This document shows, piece by piece, positions 1 to 6,905 of a stretch of DNA of 15,353 bases (the first letter of the stretch is position 1; each line of letters opens with the position of its first letter). Origin of the DNA: Bacteroidales bacterium. GTDB taxonomy: Bacteria; Bacteroidota; Bacteroidia; Bacteroidales; P3. The notes beneath the pieces were generated by a model. It saw only the letters and a list, made by a program, of their open reading frames with translations, searched no databases and was not told where the DNA came from. The stretch spans positions 1-15,353 of the forward strand of contig CAAGNU010000052.1 of the NCBI GenBank assembly GCA_900771365.1, given 5' to 3'. The translations under genes and the position numbers were made by a program.

Positions 1-367
1 ATTCACACCTCTTTTTCAGCACTTGTTGCATTTGTTACTTGAACTTAAGGAGGTCGGAGAAACTCCGCCGTAGCTTCGCTCTTCCTTCGCTCAAGCTCCG
101 CTCCGAAGGCGGAAAATGGGCGAAGTCTGGGAGGAGCATCCATGTAGCTGTGGCGGAGGTGGATAGGAGTTTGGTCAAAAAATCGACGTTTTGCCTGTTC
201 TGAGCCCTCGGATTTTAACATTTGACCTCCAGGGTCCTAAAATATCTTAATTGGGAAAGGCTTTGGAGGAGGGTCTGTCGAACGAATCGAATGGGGTGTT
301 TTGAGGGCTGGGTGTTGGGTATGGCTGTTCTATGATGGGTGGCTGGGTTTTCTGGGGTTGTGCCAAT
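1..367. other. Gene-free stretch with GC-rich repeats
   Basis: I see no credible gene in this stretch. The small open frame starting at 301 is rich in Trp, Gly and Cys, runs through the terminator at 371-402 into the antisense of the TPR gene, and has no recognisable domain. The left part (about 55-175) is GC-rich and repetitive and is described separately. The stretch from about 176 to 300 is of mixed composition and shows no motif I recognise. The end of any gene to the left lies outside the window. Confidence 0.6.
63..113. repeat. GC-rich repeat with 11 bp period, foldback
   Basis: Successive 11-mers align in register: AACTCCGCCGT, AGCTTCGCTCT, TCCTTCGCTCA, AGCTCCGCTCC. The stretch can fold: TCCGCC at 64-69 pairs with GGCGGA at 108-113, and CCTTCG at 84-89 pairs with CGAAGG at 104-109. 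CGGAG-AAA-CTCCG at 55-67 gives a further small hairpin. A related unit, GGCGGAGGT, is at 152-160 and recurs at 11685-11693 and 11696-11704. The period and folding are read directly; function is unknown. Confidence 0.6.
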
Positions 368-370
368 CAA

Positions 371-402
371 AAAAGAGGCCGCCTGGTGGGGCGGCCTCTT
401 TT
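371..402 (-). terminator. Intrinsic terminator after the TPR gene
   Basis: A perfect 13 bp stem (371-383 with 390-402, AAAAGAGGCCGCC against its complement) closes a 6-base loop. On the minus strand the right side of the stem ends in a run of six T, including the two T opposite 369-370. It lies 26 bp beyond the stop codon of the minus-strand TPR gene. The stem's own A/T ends would also give a short U-run on the plus strand, so it could act in both directions. Confidence 0.88.
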
Positions 403-427
403 GTAGGTCTTTCAGCAGGGCTGGGAG

Positions 428-1102
428 TTATTTGTTCTCGGCGTAGGCCATGTATTTGTCGACCTCGGCCCATTCGGGGCTCTCAGGGTAGTTGTCCTTG
501 ACTTGTTGGAAGAGTTTGATGGCTTGGTCTTTGTTGTCGAGCTTGAGCTGCATCATGCCGGCTTTCCAGAGAGCGATGGGTGCGACGATGAAGTTGTCTT
601 TAGCCTTCTTGGCGGCTTTCTCGTAGTAGGAGGCTGCTTCGGCAGTTTTGTCGAGTTCGGCGTAGGCATCGCCGGTCAGCATGAGGGCTTCGGCGCCAGT
701 GAAGGCGTCTTTGCCTTTGTAGGATTTGAGGAGGTCGATAGCTTCTTGGTATTTGCCGAGGTTGAGCTGGCAGATGCCGGCGTAGTACTTGGCGAGTTTG
801 CCGCTCTTGGTGCAGCCGTACTTGTCGATAACCTCGTTGAAGCCCATGAAGTCGTCGTTACCGTTGAGGGCGGTTTCGAAGTTGCCTTCGTTGAACCACT
901 GTTCGGCAGCGTACATGCTTTCGGCGGCGCGTTCCTGACGGGGCTGTGCGACGAGGCTGATGTAGGCCCAGATGCCCAGAGCGACGACTACGATGGCGCA
1001 CGCGATGGTGATGAGGGTCTTTTTGTTCTTTTCAATGTACTGTTCGGTTTTAGCGATAACACCGCTAACTTCAAGGTTTTTCTCTTCGTTTTGCTCTTTC
1101 AT
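428..1102 (-). CDS. Membrane-anchored tetratricopeptide repeat protein
   Basis: This 224-residue protein has a charged cytoplasmic N-terminus (about residues 1-28), one hydrophobic segment (about 29-50, ITIACAIVVVALGIWAYISL) and a helical repeat region facing the periplasm. Helix pairs resembling TPR units lie near residues 103-136, 137-170 and 175-208, with motifs such as YYAGICQLNLGKYQEAIDLL, AGDAYAEL-like (TGDAYAEL) and AAPIALWKAG-like (VAPIALWKAG) stretches. The architecture matches the YfgM-like/TPR anchor proteins common in Bacteroidales, usually thought to be envelope chaperone or scaffold proteins; a specific partner cannot be read from the sequence. The ATG at 1102 gives the natural N-terminus. 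The gene stands alone between its own promoter region and a strong terminator. Family call is firm; role is inferred. Confidence 0.9.
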   Translation of the reverse strand: MKEQNEEKNLEVSGVIAKTEQYIEKNKKTLITIACAIVVVALGIWAYISLVAQPRQERAAESMYAAEQWFNEGNFETALNGNDDFMGFNEVIDKYGCTKSGKLAKYYAGICQLNLGKYQEAIDLLKSYKGKDAFTGAEALMLTGDAYAELDKTAEAASYYEKAAKKAKDNFIVAPIALWKAGMMQLKLDNKDQAIKLFQQVKDNYPESPEWAEVDKYMAYAENK

Positions 1103-1179
1103 TAGTATGTATATTTTTATGTTTTTTTTTAGTGGTTAACTTTTTCTGTGACCTGTGATTTCGGACTTTTTTGAGGTTG

Positions 1180-1187
1180 CAAAATTA
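1180..1187 (-). promoter_or_regulatory. Bacteroidota -7 box for the TPR gene
   Basis: CAAAATTA on the plus strand reads TAATTTTG on the minus strand and fits TAnnTTTG exactly. The upstream -33 element is imperfect (TTTC at about a 21-base spacing). Transcription would begin near 1173 and give a leader of about 70 bases. Confidence 0.6.
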
Positions 1188-1345
1188 GTGATTTTTTTTG
1201 ACAAAGAAGAAATTATTTTTACATTTCGCGTTTTTTTTATTCACAGTTTTATTTTTAACATTTTATAATCCATTGATTGTGTTGTGGTTGTGGTTGTGGA
1301 TGATTTTTTTTTTAGAGAAAAAAAGTTTTTATTGTTTTTTTTATT

Positions 1346-1353
1346 TATCTTTG
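1346..1353 (+). promoter_or_regulatory. Bacteroidota -7 box for the DHOD-like gene
   Basis: TATCTTTG matches TAnnTTTG exactly, followed by CAAAATG. No clean TTTG stands 19 bases upstream. The predicted start near 1360 leaves a leader of about 60 bases containing a TTGAGAATTGAG repeat and T runs. Confidence 0.6.
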
Positions 1354-1418
1354 CAAAATGATTTGATTGAGGGCTGAGGGTTGAGAATTGAGATTTTTTT
1401 TTATAGTTTTATAGTTTT

Positions 1419-2405
1419 ATGAACACAAAGGTGCAATACATGGGGCTGGAGTTGAGCAGCCCGATTGTGGCAGGGAGCTGCGGCTTGACATCCGACATTA
1501 CGAACCTCGTTAGGTTGGAGGAGATGGGTGCGGGCGCGGTTGTCCTGAGGTCTGTGTTCGAGGAGGAGATTCTGCACGATATACGCAGGAATACGCATAC
1601 GCATATTACGCATACGAATTATGGCGACGCATACGAGTATGTGGCCCGCTATGTGGCAGAGGATTCGCTGGAGAGGCATTTTGCGCTTATCCGCGAGGCC
1701 AAGGGCCGTCTCTCGATACCTGTGATAGGGAGCATCAACTGCTATACGCACGACAACTGGCTGATGTATGCCAAGAGGTTCGAGGAGGCTGGCTGCGATG
1801 CCTTGGAGATGAATATGTCCATCTATCCTTTCGAGGTGACGCTCTCGTCGGATGATGTGGAACGCACGTTCTGCAATATTATCCAGTCGTTGAAGAAGAT
1901 TATCACGATACCCATCAGTGTTAAAATCAGCCCGTATTTTACAGACTTGGCCAAGACGGCGCAGCAGCTTTCTTGGATGGGTCTTAGCGCTATAACTATC
2001 TTTAATAGGTCGCAGCAGGTGGATATCGACATCGAAGGCGAGAGGCTCTGCAACGCCGACTTGCTCTCGCATCCTGGGGAGCTTTACGACACGCTTCGCT
2101 GGACGGCTGTGCTGAGCAGGAAGATGCGTTGCGACCTTAGTGCCACCACGGGTGTGAGCAGTCCGGAGGATGTGGTGAAACTTATCCTTGCTGGTGCGAA
2201 GACGGTGCAGGTGGCCTCATGCCTCTATCGCAACGGTCTTGAATACATGGGCGAGCTGAACAAGGGCTTGCGCCTGTGGATGGAGAGGAAGGGCTACGAG
2301 AGTGTCGGCCAGTTCTACGCCAAGCTGGCCATGAGGTCGAACGAGAACGCCTCCATGCTCCTCCGCACCCAGTTTATGAGGGTTGATGTGAGCTGTGAGC
2401 CATGA
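1419..2405 (+). CDS. Dihydroorotate dehydrogenase-like FMN protein
   Basis: This 328-residue protein is a TIM-barrel of the dihydroorotate dehydrogenase/dihydropyrimidine dehydrogenase family. Seen are the N-terminal strand YMGLELSSPIVAGSCGLT, the barrel strand ISVKISPYF, a loop with TIFNRSQQVDIDIE, and the C-terminal phosphate-binding stretch ATTGVSSPEDVVKLILAGA followed by TVQVASCLYRNGLEYM. These fit FMN binding. The segment that in class 1 DHODs reads N-x-SCPN with a catalytic Cys is here EMNMSIYPFEV, so no Cys or Ser catalytic base is obvious at that place. This agrees with the DHOD-like subgroup found in many Bacteroidota and cyanobacteria, whose substrate is not settled; I would not call it PyrD. 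It starts the plus-strand cluster, 93 bp before the acyl-CoA synthetase. Fold is firm; substrate unknown. Confidence 0.88.
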   Translation: MNTKVQYMGLELSSPIVAGSCGLTSDITNLVRLEEMGAGAVVLRSVFEEEILHDIRRNTHTHITHTNYGDAYEYVARYVAEDSLERHFALIREAKGRLSIPVIGSINCYTHDNWLMYAKRFEEAGCDALEMNMSIYPFEVTLSSDDVERTFCNIIQSLKKIITIPISVKISPYFTDLAKTAQQLSWMGLSAITIFNRSQQVDIDIEGERLCNADLLSHPGELYDTLRWTAVLSRKMRCDLSATTGVSSPEDVVKLILAGAKTVQVASCLYRNGLEYMGELNKGLRLWMERKGYESVGQFYAKLAMRSNENASMLLRTQFMRVDVSCEP

Positions 2406-2446
2406 GCTTTATGGCGTTTAGTGGAATATGAACTATCGTAGGAATT

Positions 2447-2457
2447 AATTGAGAATT
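2447..2457. repeat. AATTGAGAATT heptad repeat remnant
   Basis: One and a half copies of the AATTGAG heptad stand in the gap between the DHOD-like gene and the acyl-CoA synthetase. The same heptad occurs in several other gaps of this window. No TAnnTTTG box is visible in this gap, so the two genes may be cotranscribed. Confidence 0.6.
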
Positions 2458-2498
2458 ATAGTATACTACTTATTATAACTACAAATACTGCTTCCGAA

Positions 2499-4271
2499 AT
2501 GGATAAACCGACACGACTTTTTGATATTCTTGCATACCGTAAGGCTTCTAAACCCGACCGTGCCGTCCTCGTGGCCAAGCGTGAGGGGGAATGGAAGAAG
2601 ATTTTTATCGATGAATATATTGAGAACGTTAATGCTGTGAGCTATGCCTTGATGCACCTTGGGGTGCAGAAGGGCGACAATATCGCACTGATTGCCTCGG
2701 ATCGTCCAGAGTGGAATTTCACCGACCTGGGCGTGCAGCAGGTGGGTGCGGTGCTTGTCCCGGTATACCCCACTATCAGCGAGGAGGACTATCGCTACAT
2801 CCTCACCGACTGCGAGGTGCAGTACATCGTTCTGGAGAATGATTCCATGTACCGCAAGGTGCAGAACGTCATTTCTGAGTTGAAAAGCCTCAAGGGCATC
2901 TATATAATAGATAGGAAAGACGAGGCCACGCCGTACCCCACTTTTGCCGAGCTGCTGGAGCTTGGGCGAAGCCACATAGAAGCTGCACGGCTGGAAGCCC
3001 TCAAGGCCGAAGTTGGGCCGCGCGACCTCGCCACGATGATTTACACGAGCGGCACCACGGGGCACCCCAAGGGCGTGATGCTCTGCCATGAAAACATCCT
3101 CACCTGCATCTACGGCGTCCAGCACACGCCTAAGCCGCATTTCTCACGCGCCATGAGCTTTCTGCCGCTCTGCCACGTCTACGAGCGCATGATGAACTAC
3201 TTCTACCAGTACATGGGCTACGAGACCTATTATGCCGAGAATATCGGCAAGGTGGTCGAAGACCTCAAGGTGGCCAAGCCGCACATCATGACCGCCGTGC
3301 CTCGCTTTATCGAGAAGATGTACGACGGCATCTACCGCAAGGCCGAGAAGATGAAAGGCGTCAAGAAGCGGGTGTTCCTATGGGCTATCCGCCTTGCGCT
3401 GCGTTATGACCTCGAAGGCATGACGTGGTGGTACCGAATCCGCAGGCAGTGGGCGCACCTCTGGGTCTACGGCCTCATCCGCGAGACGTTCGGAGGGCAC
3501 CTTGAGATGCTCGTCTCGGGCGGTAGCGCCATCCAGCCCAAGCTGGCCTGCTTCTTCACCTGCATAGGCATGAACGTCTACGAGGGCTACGGCCTCACAG
3601 AGACTTCGCCCGTTATCGCCGTCAGCTCTTCGGCGCCCCATGGCCGCAAGCTCGGCACAGCAGGCCTGCCACTCCCAGGCATAGAGGTGAAGGTGCTGGA
3701 AGATAGTGGCGAGATAGTCTGCCGCGGCACGAATGTGATGCTCGGCTACTACAAGCAGCCCGAGCTCACCCAGCAGGCTATCGACGAAGATGGCTGGTTC
3801 CACACGGGCGACACGGGCGCTTTCGAGCCGGAAGGCCAGCTCCGCATCACAGGCCGCACCAAGACAATGTTCAAGACCTCTATGGGCAAGTTTGTCAACC
3901 CCGAGGCCATAGAGGAGAAATTCAAGGAAAGCCACCTCATCCTCGACATGATGGTCGTGGGCGAGAACCAGAAGTTCGCCGCAGCCCTTATCGTGCCCGA
4001 CTTCCAATATCTCCAGGCTTGGCAGAAACGCCACCACATCCGCTGCAAGACCCGTGATGAGATGGTGGCCGAGCGCCGCACGCAGGCCCATTTCCGCCGC
4101 CTGGTGGACAAGTACAACAAAAACTTCGGGGCCACGGAACAGATCAAACGCTTCAAGGTCATTAACGATGTGTGGGACACCTCAAACGGATGCCTCACCC
4201 CCACGCTCAAAATAAAGCGTGCCGTTATCAGCGAGCGTTGCAAAACCGACATAGAAGAATTGTTCAAATAA
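2499..4271 (+). CDS. Long-chain fatty acid-CoA ligase (AMP-binding)
   Basis: This 590-residue enzyme of the ANL (adenylate-forming) superfamily activates fatty acids to acyl-CoA through an acyl-AMP intermediate. Seen are the P-loop-like motif YTSGTTGHPKG (residues 182-192), the A5 motif GYGLTET (363-369), the ATP-ribose-binding aspartate in GDTG (Asp438), the hinge motif GRTK (452-455), and a C-terminal LTPTLKIKR (566-574) in which Lys571 fits the adenylation lysine. Length and the C-terminal LTPTLK.KR motif fit the long-chain group close to FadD15 of actinobacteria and the usual Bacteroidota enzyme. No beta-oxidation genes are nearby, so incorporation of exogenous fatty acids into lipids is the likelier role (inference). 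The four-helix-bundle gene follows 28 bp later, suggesting an operon. Confidence 0.93.
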   Translation: MDKPTRLFDILAYRKASKPDRAVLVAKREGEWKKIFIDEYIENVNAVSYALMHLGVQKGDNIALIASDRPEWNFTDLGVQQVGAVLVPVYPTISEEDYRYILTDCEVQYIVLENDSMYRKVQNVISELKSLKGIYIIDRKDEATPYPTFAELLELGRSHIEAARLEALKAEVGPRDLATMIYTSGTTGHPKGVMLCHENILTCIYGVQHTPKPHFSRAMSFLPLCHVYERMMNYFYQYMGYETYYAENIGKVVEDLKVAKPHIMTAVPRFIEKMYDGIYRKAEKMKGVKKRVFLWAIRLALRYDLEGMTWWYRIRRQWAHLWVYGLIRETFGGHLEMLVSGGSAIQPKLACFFTCIGMNVYEGYGLTETSPVIAVSSSAPHGRKLGTAGLPLPGIEVKVLEDSGEIVCRGTNVMLGYYKQPELTQQAIDEDGWFHTGDTGAFEPEGQLRITGRTKTMFKTSMGKFVNPEAIEEKFKESHLILDMMVVGENQKFAAALIVPDFQYLQAWQKRHHIRCKTRDEMVAERRTQAHFRRLVDKYNKNFGATEQIKRFKVINDVWDTSNGCLTPTLKIKRAVISERCKTDIEELFK

Positions 4272-4299
4272 TATATTAACTTTTAAACACTATCGCCTT

Positions 4300-4782
4300 A
4301 TGGAAAATGCACAAGAGAAAACTGTCAGCTTTTTTCGTTTCGAAGACCTCCGCATCTATGCTAAAGCTACCGACTACAGCGCTTGGCTCGTAAACAATCT
4401 TAACATCCCAGAGAACGACATGCAGCGCAACCTCGTCAACTCTTTCCTCCATTCCTCTTACGACATCGCTCTCAACATCGCCGAAGGCTCTTCCCGCAAC
4501 AAGAGCCAGTTCGAACACTACCTGAAAATTGCCAAGACCGCTATCCGCGAGTGCATCGTATACACCGCTGTGGCCGCCTCTACCAACCTCTTCACCGAGG
4601 AACAGACCAACCAGTCACGCGAGTTCCTCATGGAACTTACCCGCATGATTGGTGCCCTCATCATCTCCCTTCAGCGCGGCTCCGGACGCCGTCGCGACAG
4701 TTACGATGCCGACTCCGATTCCGATGTTCCTATCGCAGACGACCCTATCGATTCTCTCGACAATATGATTAACGAACTCTAA
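4300..4782 (+). CDS. Four-helix-bundle protein (S23/IVP family)
   Basis: This 160-residue protein matches the four-helix-bundle family first known as open frames in 23S rRNA intervening sequences and now found free in many Bacteroidota. Seen are the opening FRFEDLRIYAKA, the central IAEGSSR (residues 60-66) that corresponds to the family's conserved S-N-IAEG-x-R, and FEHYLKIAKTAIREC before the last helices. Function is not established; related proteins form small oligomers. Beyond the usual domain there is a tail: a basic cluster (about residues 126-132, RGSGRRR) followed by about 28 residues very rich in Asp/Ser ending in NMINEL. The tail is not part of the standard family length (about 115-125). 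The gene lies 28 bp after the acyl-CoA synthetase and is probably cotranscribed with it. Family call is firm; role unknown. Confidence 0.85.
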   Translation: MENAQEKTVSFFRFEDLRIYAKATDYSAWLVNNLNIPENDMQRNLVNSFLHSSYDIALNIAEGSSRNKSQFEHYLKIAKTAIRECIVYTAVAASTNLFTEEQTNQSREFLMELTRMIGALIISLQRGSGRRRDSYDADSDSDVPIADDPIDSLDNMINEL

Positions 4783-4808
4783 TGTATTGAGAACCTCAAA
4801 ACGGGAGG

Positions 4809-4893
4809 GACTTGTATGTTTGCACCAGCGAACTACAAGTCTCACCCATAACGGTCATGCTTGATGACCCACAAAGCGGCCATGCGTGGCCGC
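4809..4893 (+). other. Three consecutive hairpins upstream of kdsA
   Basis: Within a 138 bp gap three foldbacks follow one another. The first pairs GACTTGTA (4809-4816) with TACAAGTC (4834-4841) and continues inward after one bulged T with GTTTGC (4818-4823) against GCGAAC (4828-4833), one G-U pair, around the loop ACCA. The second is GGTCAT-GCTTG-ATGACC (4853-4869). The third is GCGGCCA-TGCG-TGGCCGC (4876-4893). None is followed by a U-run, so they are not classical terminators. They could be part of the kdsA leader or a mobile-type intergenic repeat. Pairing is seen; function is inferred. Confidence 0.6.
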
Positions 4894-4920
4894 CAGCACA
4901 ACAATAAATCATCAATCACA

Positions 4921-5733
4921 ATGCTCCCACAACTCCCCAACCTACGCCACACCGATACCGGCCACTTCTTCCTCATCGCCGGCCCATGTGTTATCGAAGA
5001 CGACAAAGTGCCTTTCGAAATAGCCGAAAGGCTCGTCGACATTACCGACCGTCTTCGTATCCCCTTTGCCTTTAAGGCCTCCTATCGCAAGGCCAACCGT
5101 TCTCGCATCGATTCCTTCACAGGTATCGGCGACCTTGAAGGCCTCCAAATCCTCCAAGCCATCCGTGAGCGCTTCGGCATCCCCGTCGTGACCGATATCC
5201 ATGGCGAAGAAGATGCGGTCCTCGCCGCGCCTTACGTCGACGTGCTCCAGATTCCGGCCTTTCTCTGCCGTCAGACCTCCCTCCTCGCCGCAGCCGCTCA
5301 GACTGGTCGCTGCGTAAACATCAAGAAAGGGCAGTTCCTATCCCCGGAGGCCATGGTTCACGCTGTGGACAAGGTCCGCTATTTCGGTAACGAGAACATC
5401 ATGCTCACTGAGCGCGGTACCACCTTCGGCTACCAAGACCTCGTGGTCGATTTCCGCAGCATCCCTGAGATGCAGAAGAACTGCGTTCCCGTCGTGGTCG
5501 ACATCACCCACTCCCTCCAACGTCCCAACCAGGTCGCAGGCGTGACGGGTGGCAACCCCGAGATGATAGAGACCATAGGCCGTGCCGCCGTGGCCGTGGG
5601 CTGTGATGGCATCTTCATGGAGACTCACCCCAAGCCCGCAGAAGCCAAGTCTGACGGAGCCAACATGCTCCGCCTCGACCTCGCTGAGGGGCTTCTTTGC
5701 CGTCTTGTCAAAATTCACCAAGCAGCCTTGTAA
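4921..5733 (+). CDS. kdsA: 3-deoxy-8-phosphooctulonate synthase (Kdo-8-P synthase)
   Basis: The 270-residue enzyme condenses phosphoenolpyruvate with arabinose-5-phosphate to give Kdo-8-phosphate, the committed step toward the Kdo of lipopolysaccharide. Diagnostic stretches are FFLIAGPCVIE (residues 16-26), PFAFKASYRKANRSR, TDIHGEEDA, LQIPAFLCRQTSLL, NIKKGQFLSPEAM, LTERGTTFGYQDLVVD, DITHSLQRPN and METHPKPAEAKSDGANM. Cys23 in AGPCVIE replaces the Asn of the E. coli enzyme, which places it in the metal-dependent class (established knowledge of the family). An in-frame ATG at 4861 would add 20 residues, but that extension is encoded by the hairpin region and does not resemble the family; the ATG at 4921 gives the usual N-terminus. 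It stands 138 bp after the four-helix-bundle gene and may have its own regulation. Confidence 0.96.
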   Translation: MLPQLPNLRHTDTGHFFLIAGPCVIEDDKVPFEIAERLVDITDRLRIPFAFKASYRKANRSRIDSFTGIGDLEGLQILQAIRERFGIPVVTDIHGEEDAVLAAPYVDVLQIPAFLCRQTSLLAAAAQTGRCVNIKKGQFLSPEAMVHAVDKVRYFGNENIMLTERGTTFGYQDLVVDFRSIPEMQKNCVPVVVDITHSLQRPNQVAGVTGGNPEMIETIGRAAVAVGCDGIFMETHPKPAEAKSDGANMLRLDLAEGLLCRLVKIHQAAL

Positions 5734-5740
5734 TAAATAA

Positions 5741-5836
5741 GAATTGTGAAAAGGCGGTTCCTGCCCACCCCTTTCGAAAGGGAATGCTACCAAGTGGTGG
5801 GGTATGTTTCGAATTGTAATCGCTTATTTCACAATT
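5741..5836. repeat. Intergenic foldback unit with palindromic core
   Basis: AATTGTGAAA at 5742-5751 is the exact inverted complement of TTTCACAATT at 5827-5836. Between the arms lies a GC-rich core with a perfect 14-base palindrome, CCCTTTCGAAAGGG (5769-5782), itself flanked by CCCACC (5764-5769) and GGTGGG (5796-5801), which can pair. The general design, A/T-rich inverted arms around a GC-rich core, resembles the units near 7548, 10240 and 14106, although the core sequence differs. No promoter box is clear in this gap. Confidence 0.6.
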
Positions 5837-5858
5837 ATCGATTAATCATACAATTAAT

Positions 5859-6716
5859 ATGCAACTCCATCTCGACAAACCCATCATCTTCTTCGATCTT
5901 GAAACAACAGGTGTGAACGTCGGCACAGACCATATCATCGAAATCTGCCTGCATAAAGTCTCCCCAGACAACTCCACACAGACCCTCGTTCACCGAGTCC
6001 GTCCTGTGGATGCCGCAGGGAAGACCCTCCCCATCCCCCCGCTAACTACGGAGATTCATGGCATAACAGATGCTGACGTGGCCGACAAACCCACTTTCGC
6101 AGAACTTGCTGACGAGCTTGCTGCCTTTATCGGTGATGCCGACCTCGCAGGCTACAATTCTAACAAGTTTGACGTCCCCCTCCTCGTTGAGGAGTTCCTC
6201 CGCGTAGGCCATCCCTTCGACCTCTCTTGCCGCCGTCTTGTTGACGTGCAGAACATCTTCCACAAGATGGAGCAGCGTACGCTCAAGGCCGCCTATCGCT
6301 TTTACTGTGACAAAAATCTCGACAACGCGCACTCCGCTGATGCTGATACCCTCGCCACCTACCAAGTTCTCATGGCGCAGCTCGACCGCTACCAGGATGC
6401 CGAGTACACTGCCCCAGACGGCAGCGTGTCCAAGCCCATCGTTAACGATATAGCCGCCCTCAGCCGCTTCTCAACTCTCACCGCCTGGGCCGACCTTGTC
6501 GGGCACATTGGTTACAACAAGCAGCATGAAGAAATCTTCAACTTCGGCAAGCACAAGGGTAAGACTCTTCAGCAAGTCTTCATCCAGGAACCCTCATACT
6601 ACGATTGGATGATGAAGGCCGACTTCCCCCTTTCCACCAAGGATGTTGTCACAAAAGTGTGGAAGCAAATGCACGACAAAAAGCTCCAGGACCTCGTCGC
6701 CCATTTTAATAAGTGA
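5859..6716 (+). CDS. DEDDh 3'-5' exonuclease with ExoX-like C-terminus
   Basis: This 285-residue protein has an N-terminal DnaQ-type exonuclease domain. ExoI is FFDLETTG with Asp13 and Glu15, ExoII is GYNSNKFD with Asp105, and ExoIII is HSADAD with His158 and Asp163 at the DEDDh spacing. All catalytic residues are present. The C-terminal part carries FNFGKHKGKTLQQVFIQEPSYYDWMM, a GKHKGK...YLxW-type module also found at the end of exodeoxyribonuclease X-like proteins. It is likely a stand-alone DNA repair or proofreading nuclease and not the replicative epsilon subunit proper; it may be labelled as DNA polymerase III epsilon by similarity. It lies 125 bp after kdsA and is closed by an intrinsic terminator at 6803-6838. 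Confidence 0.93.
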   Translation: MQLHLDKPIIFFDLETTGVNVGTDHIIEICLHKVSPDNSTQTLVHRVRPVDAAGKTLPIPPLTTEIHGITDADVADKPTFAELADELAAFIGDADLAGYNSNKFDVPLLVEEFLRVGHPFDLSCRRLVDVQNIFHKMEQRTLKAAYRFYCDKNLDNAHSADADTLATYQVLMAQLDRYQDAEYTAPDGSVSKPIVNDIAALSRFSTLTAWADLVGHIGYNKQHEEIFNFGKHKGKTLQQVFIQEPSYYDWMMKADFPLSTKDVVTKVWKQMHDKKLQDLVAHFNK

Positions 6717-6802
6717 GTGAATTGTAGGTGATGGCTTCCGTACAATCCACGCAAGCGCAGTTCTTTTGGTGGACACACATGAAGTCTGATAGCATATTAC
6801 AG

Positions 6803-6838
6803 ACCCGGTCATGACAAAAACGCATGGCCGGGTTTTTT
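6803..6838 (+). terminator. Intrinsic terminator after the exonuclease gene
   Basis: An 11 bp stem (6803-6813 with 6823-6833, one G-U pair) around the loop ACAAAAACG ends directly in a run of six T (6833-6838). It lies 86 bases after the stop codon at 6716 and separates the plus-strand cluster from the convergent minus-strand FAH gene. Confidence 0.87.
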
Positions 6839-6905
6839 GTTTTCTTCCCAGAGGCACTTTTTCGGGGGAATGCCTTGCATGGCGTTTCTTGACGCGGTAC
6901 GGACC

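Larger units (their letters stand above)
1103..1418. other. A/T-rich divergent promoter region
   Basis: This 316 bp gap separates two divergently transcribed genes and is dominated by long T runs. It holds a minus-strand -7 box (1180-1187), a plus-strand -7 box (1346-1353), three tandem GTTGTG hexamers (1281-1298) and a TTGAGAATTGAG repeat (1382-1393). I see no open frame or structured RNA in it. Confidence 0.7.

Noticed and set aside
503..1105. Long plus-strand open frame of 200 codons opposite the TPR gene
   Set aside because: Its translation is a Val/Phe/Gly-rich mirror of the TPR coding sequence with no domain, and the minus-strand frame has a clear membrane/TPR architecture and terminator.
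1281..1298. GTTGTG hexamer triplication as a possible protein-binding site
   Set aside because: Only three short units in low-complexity DNA; nothing connects it to a regulator.
2466..3140. Minus-strand open frame of 224 codons opposite the acyl-CoA synthetase
   Set aside because: The opposite strand encodes a complete ANL enzyme with all motifs; the antisense product shows no recognisable feature.
4861..4920. N-terminal extension of KdsA from the ATG at 4861
   Set aside because: The 20 extra residues are encoded by the hairpin region, do not match the family N-terminus, and the ATG at 4921 gives the normal length.
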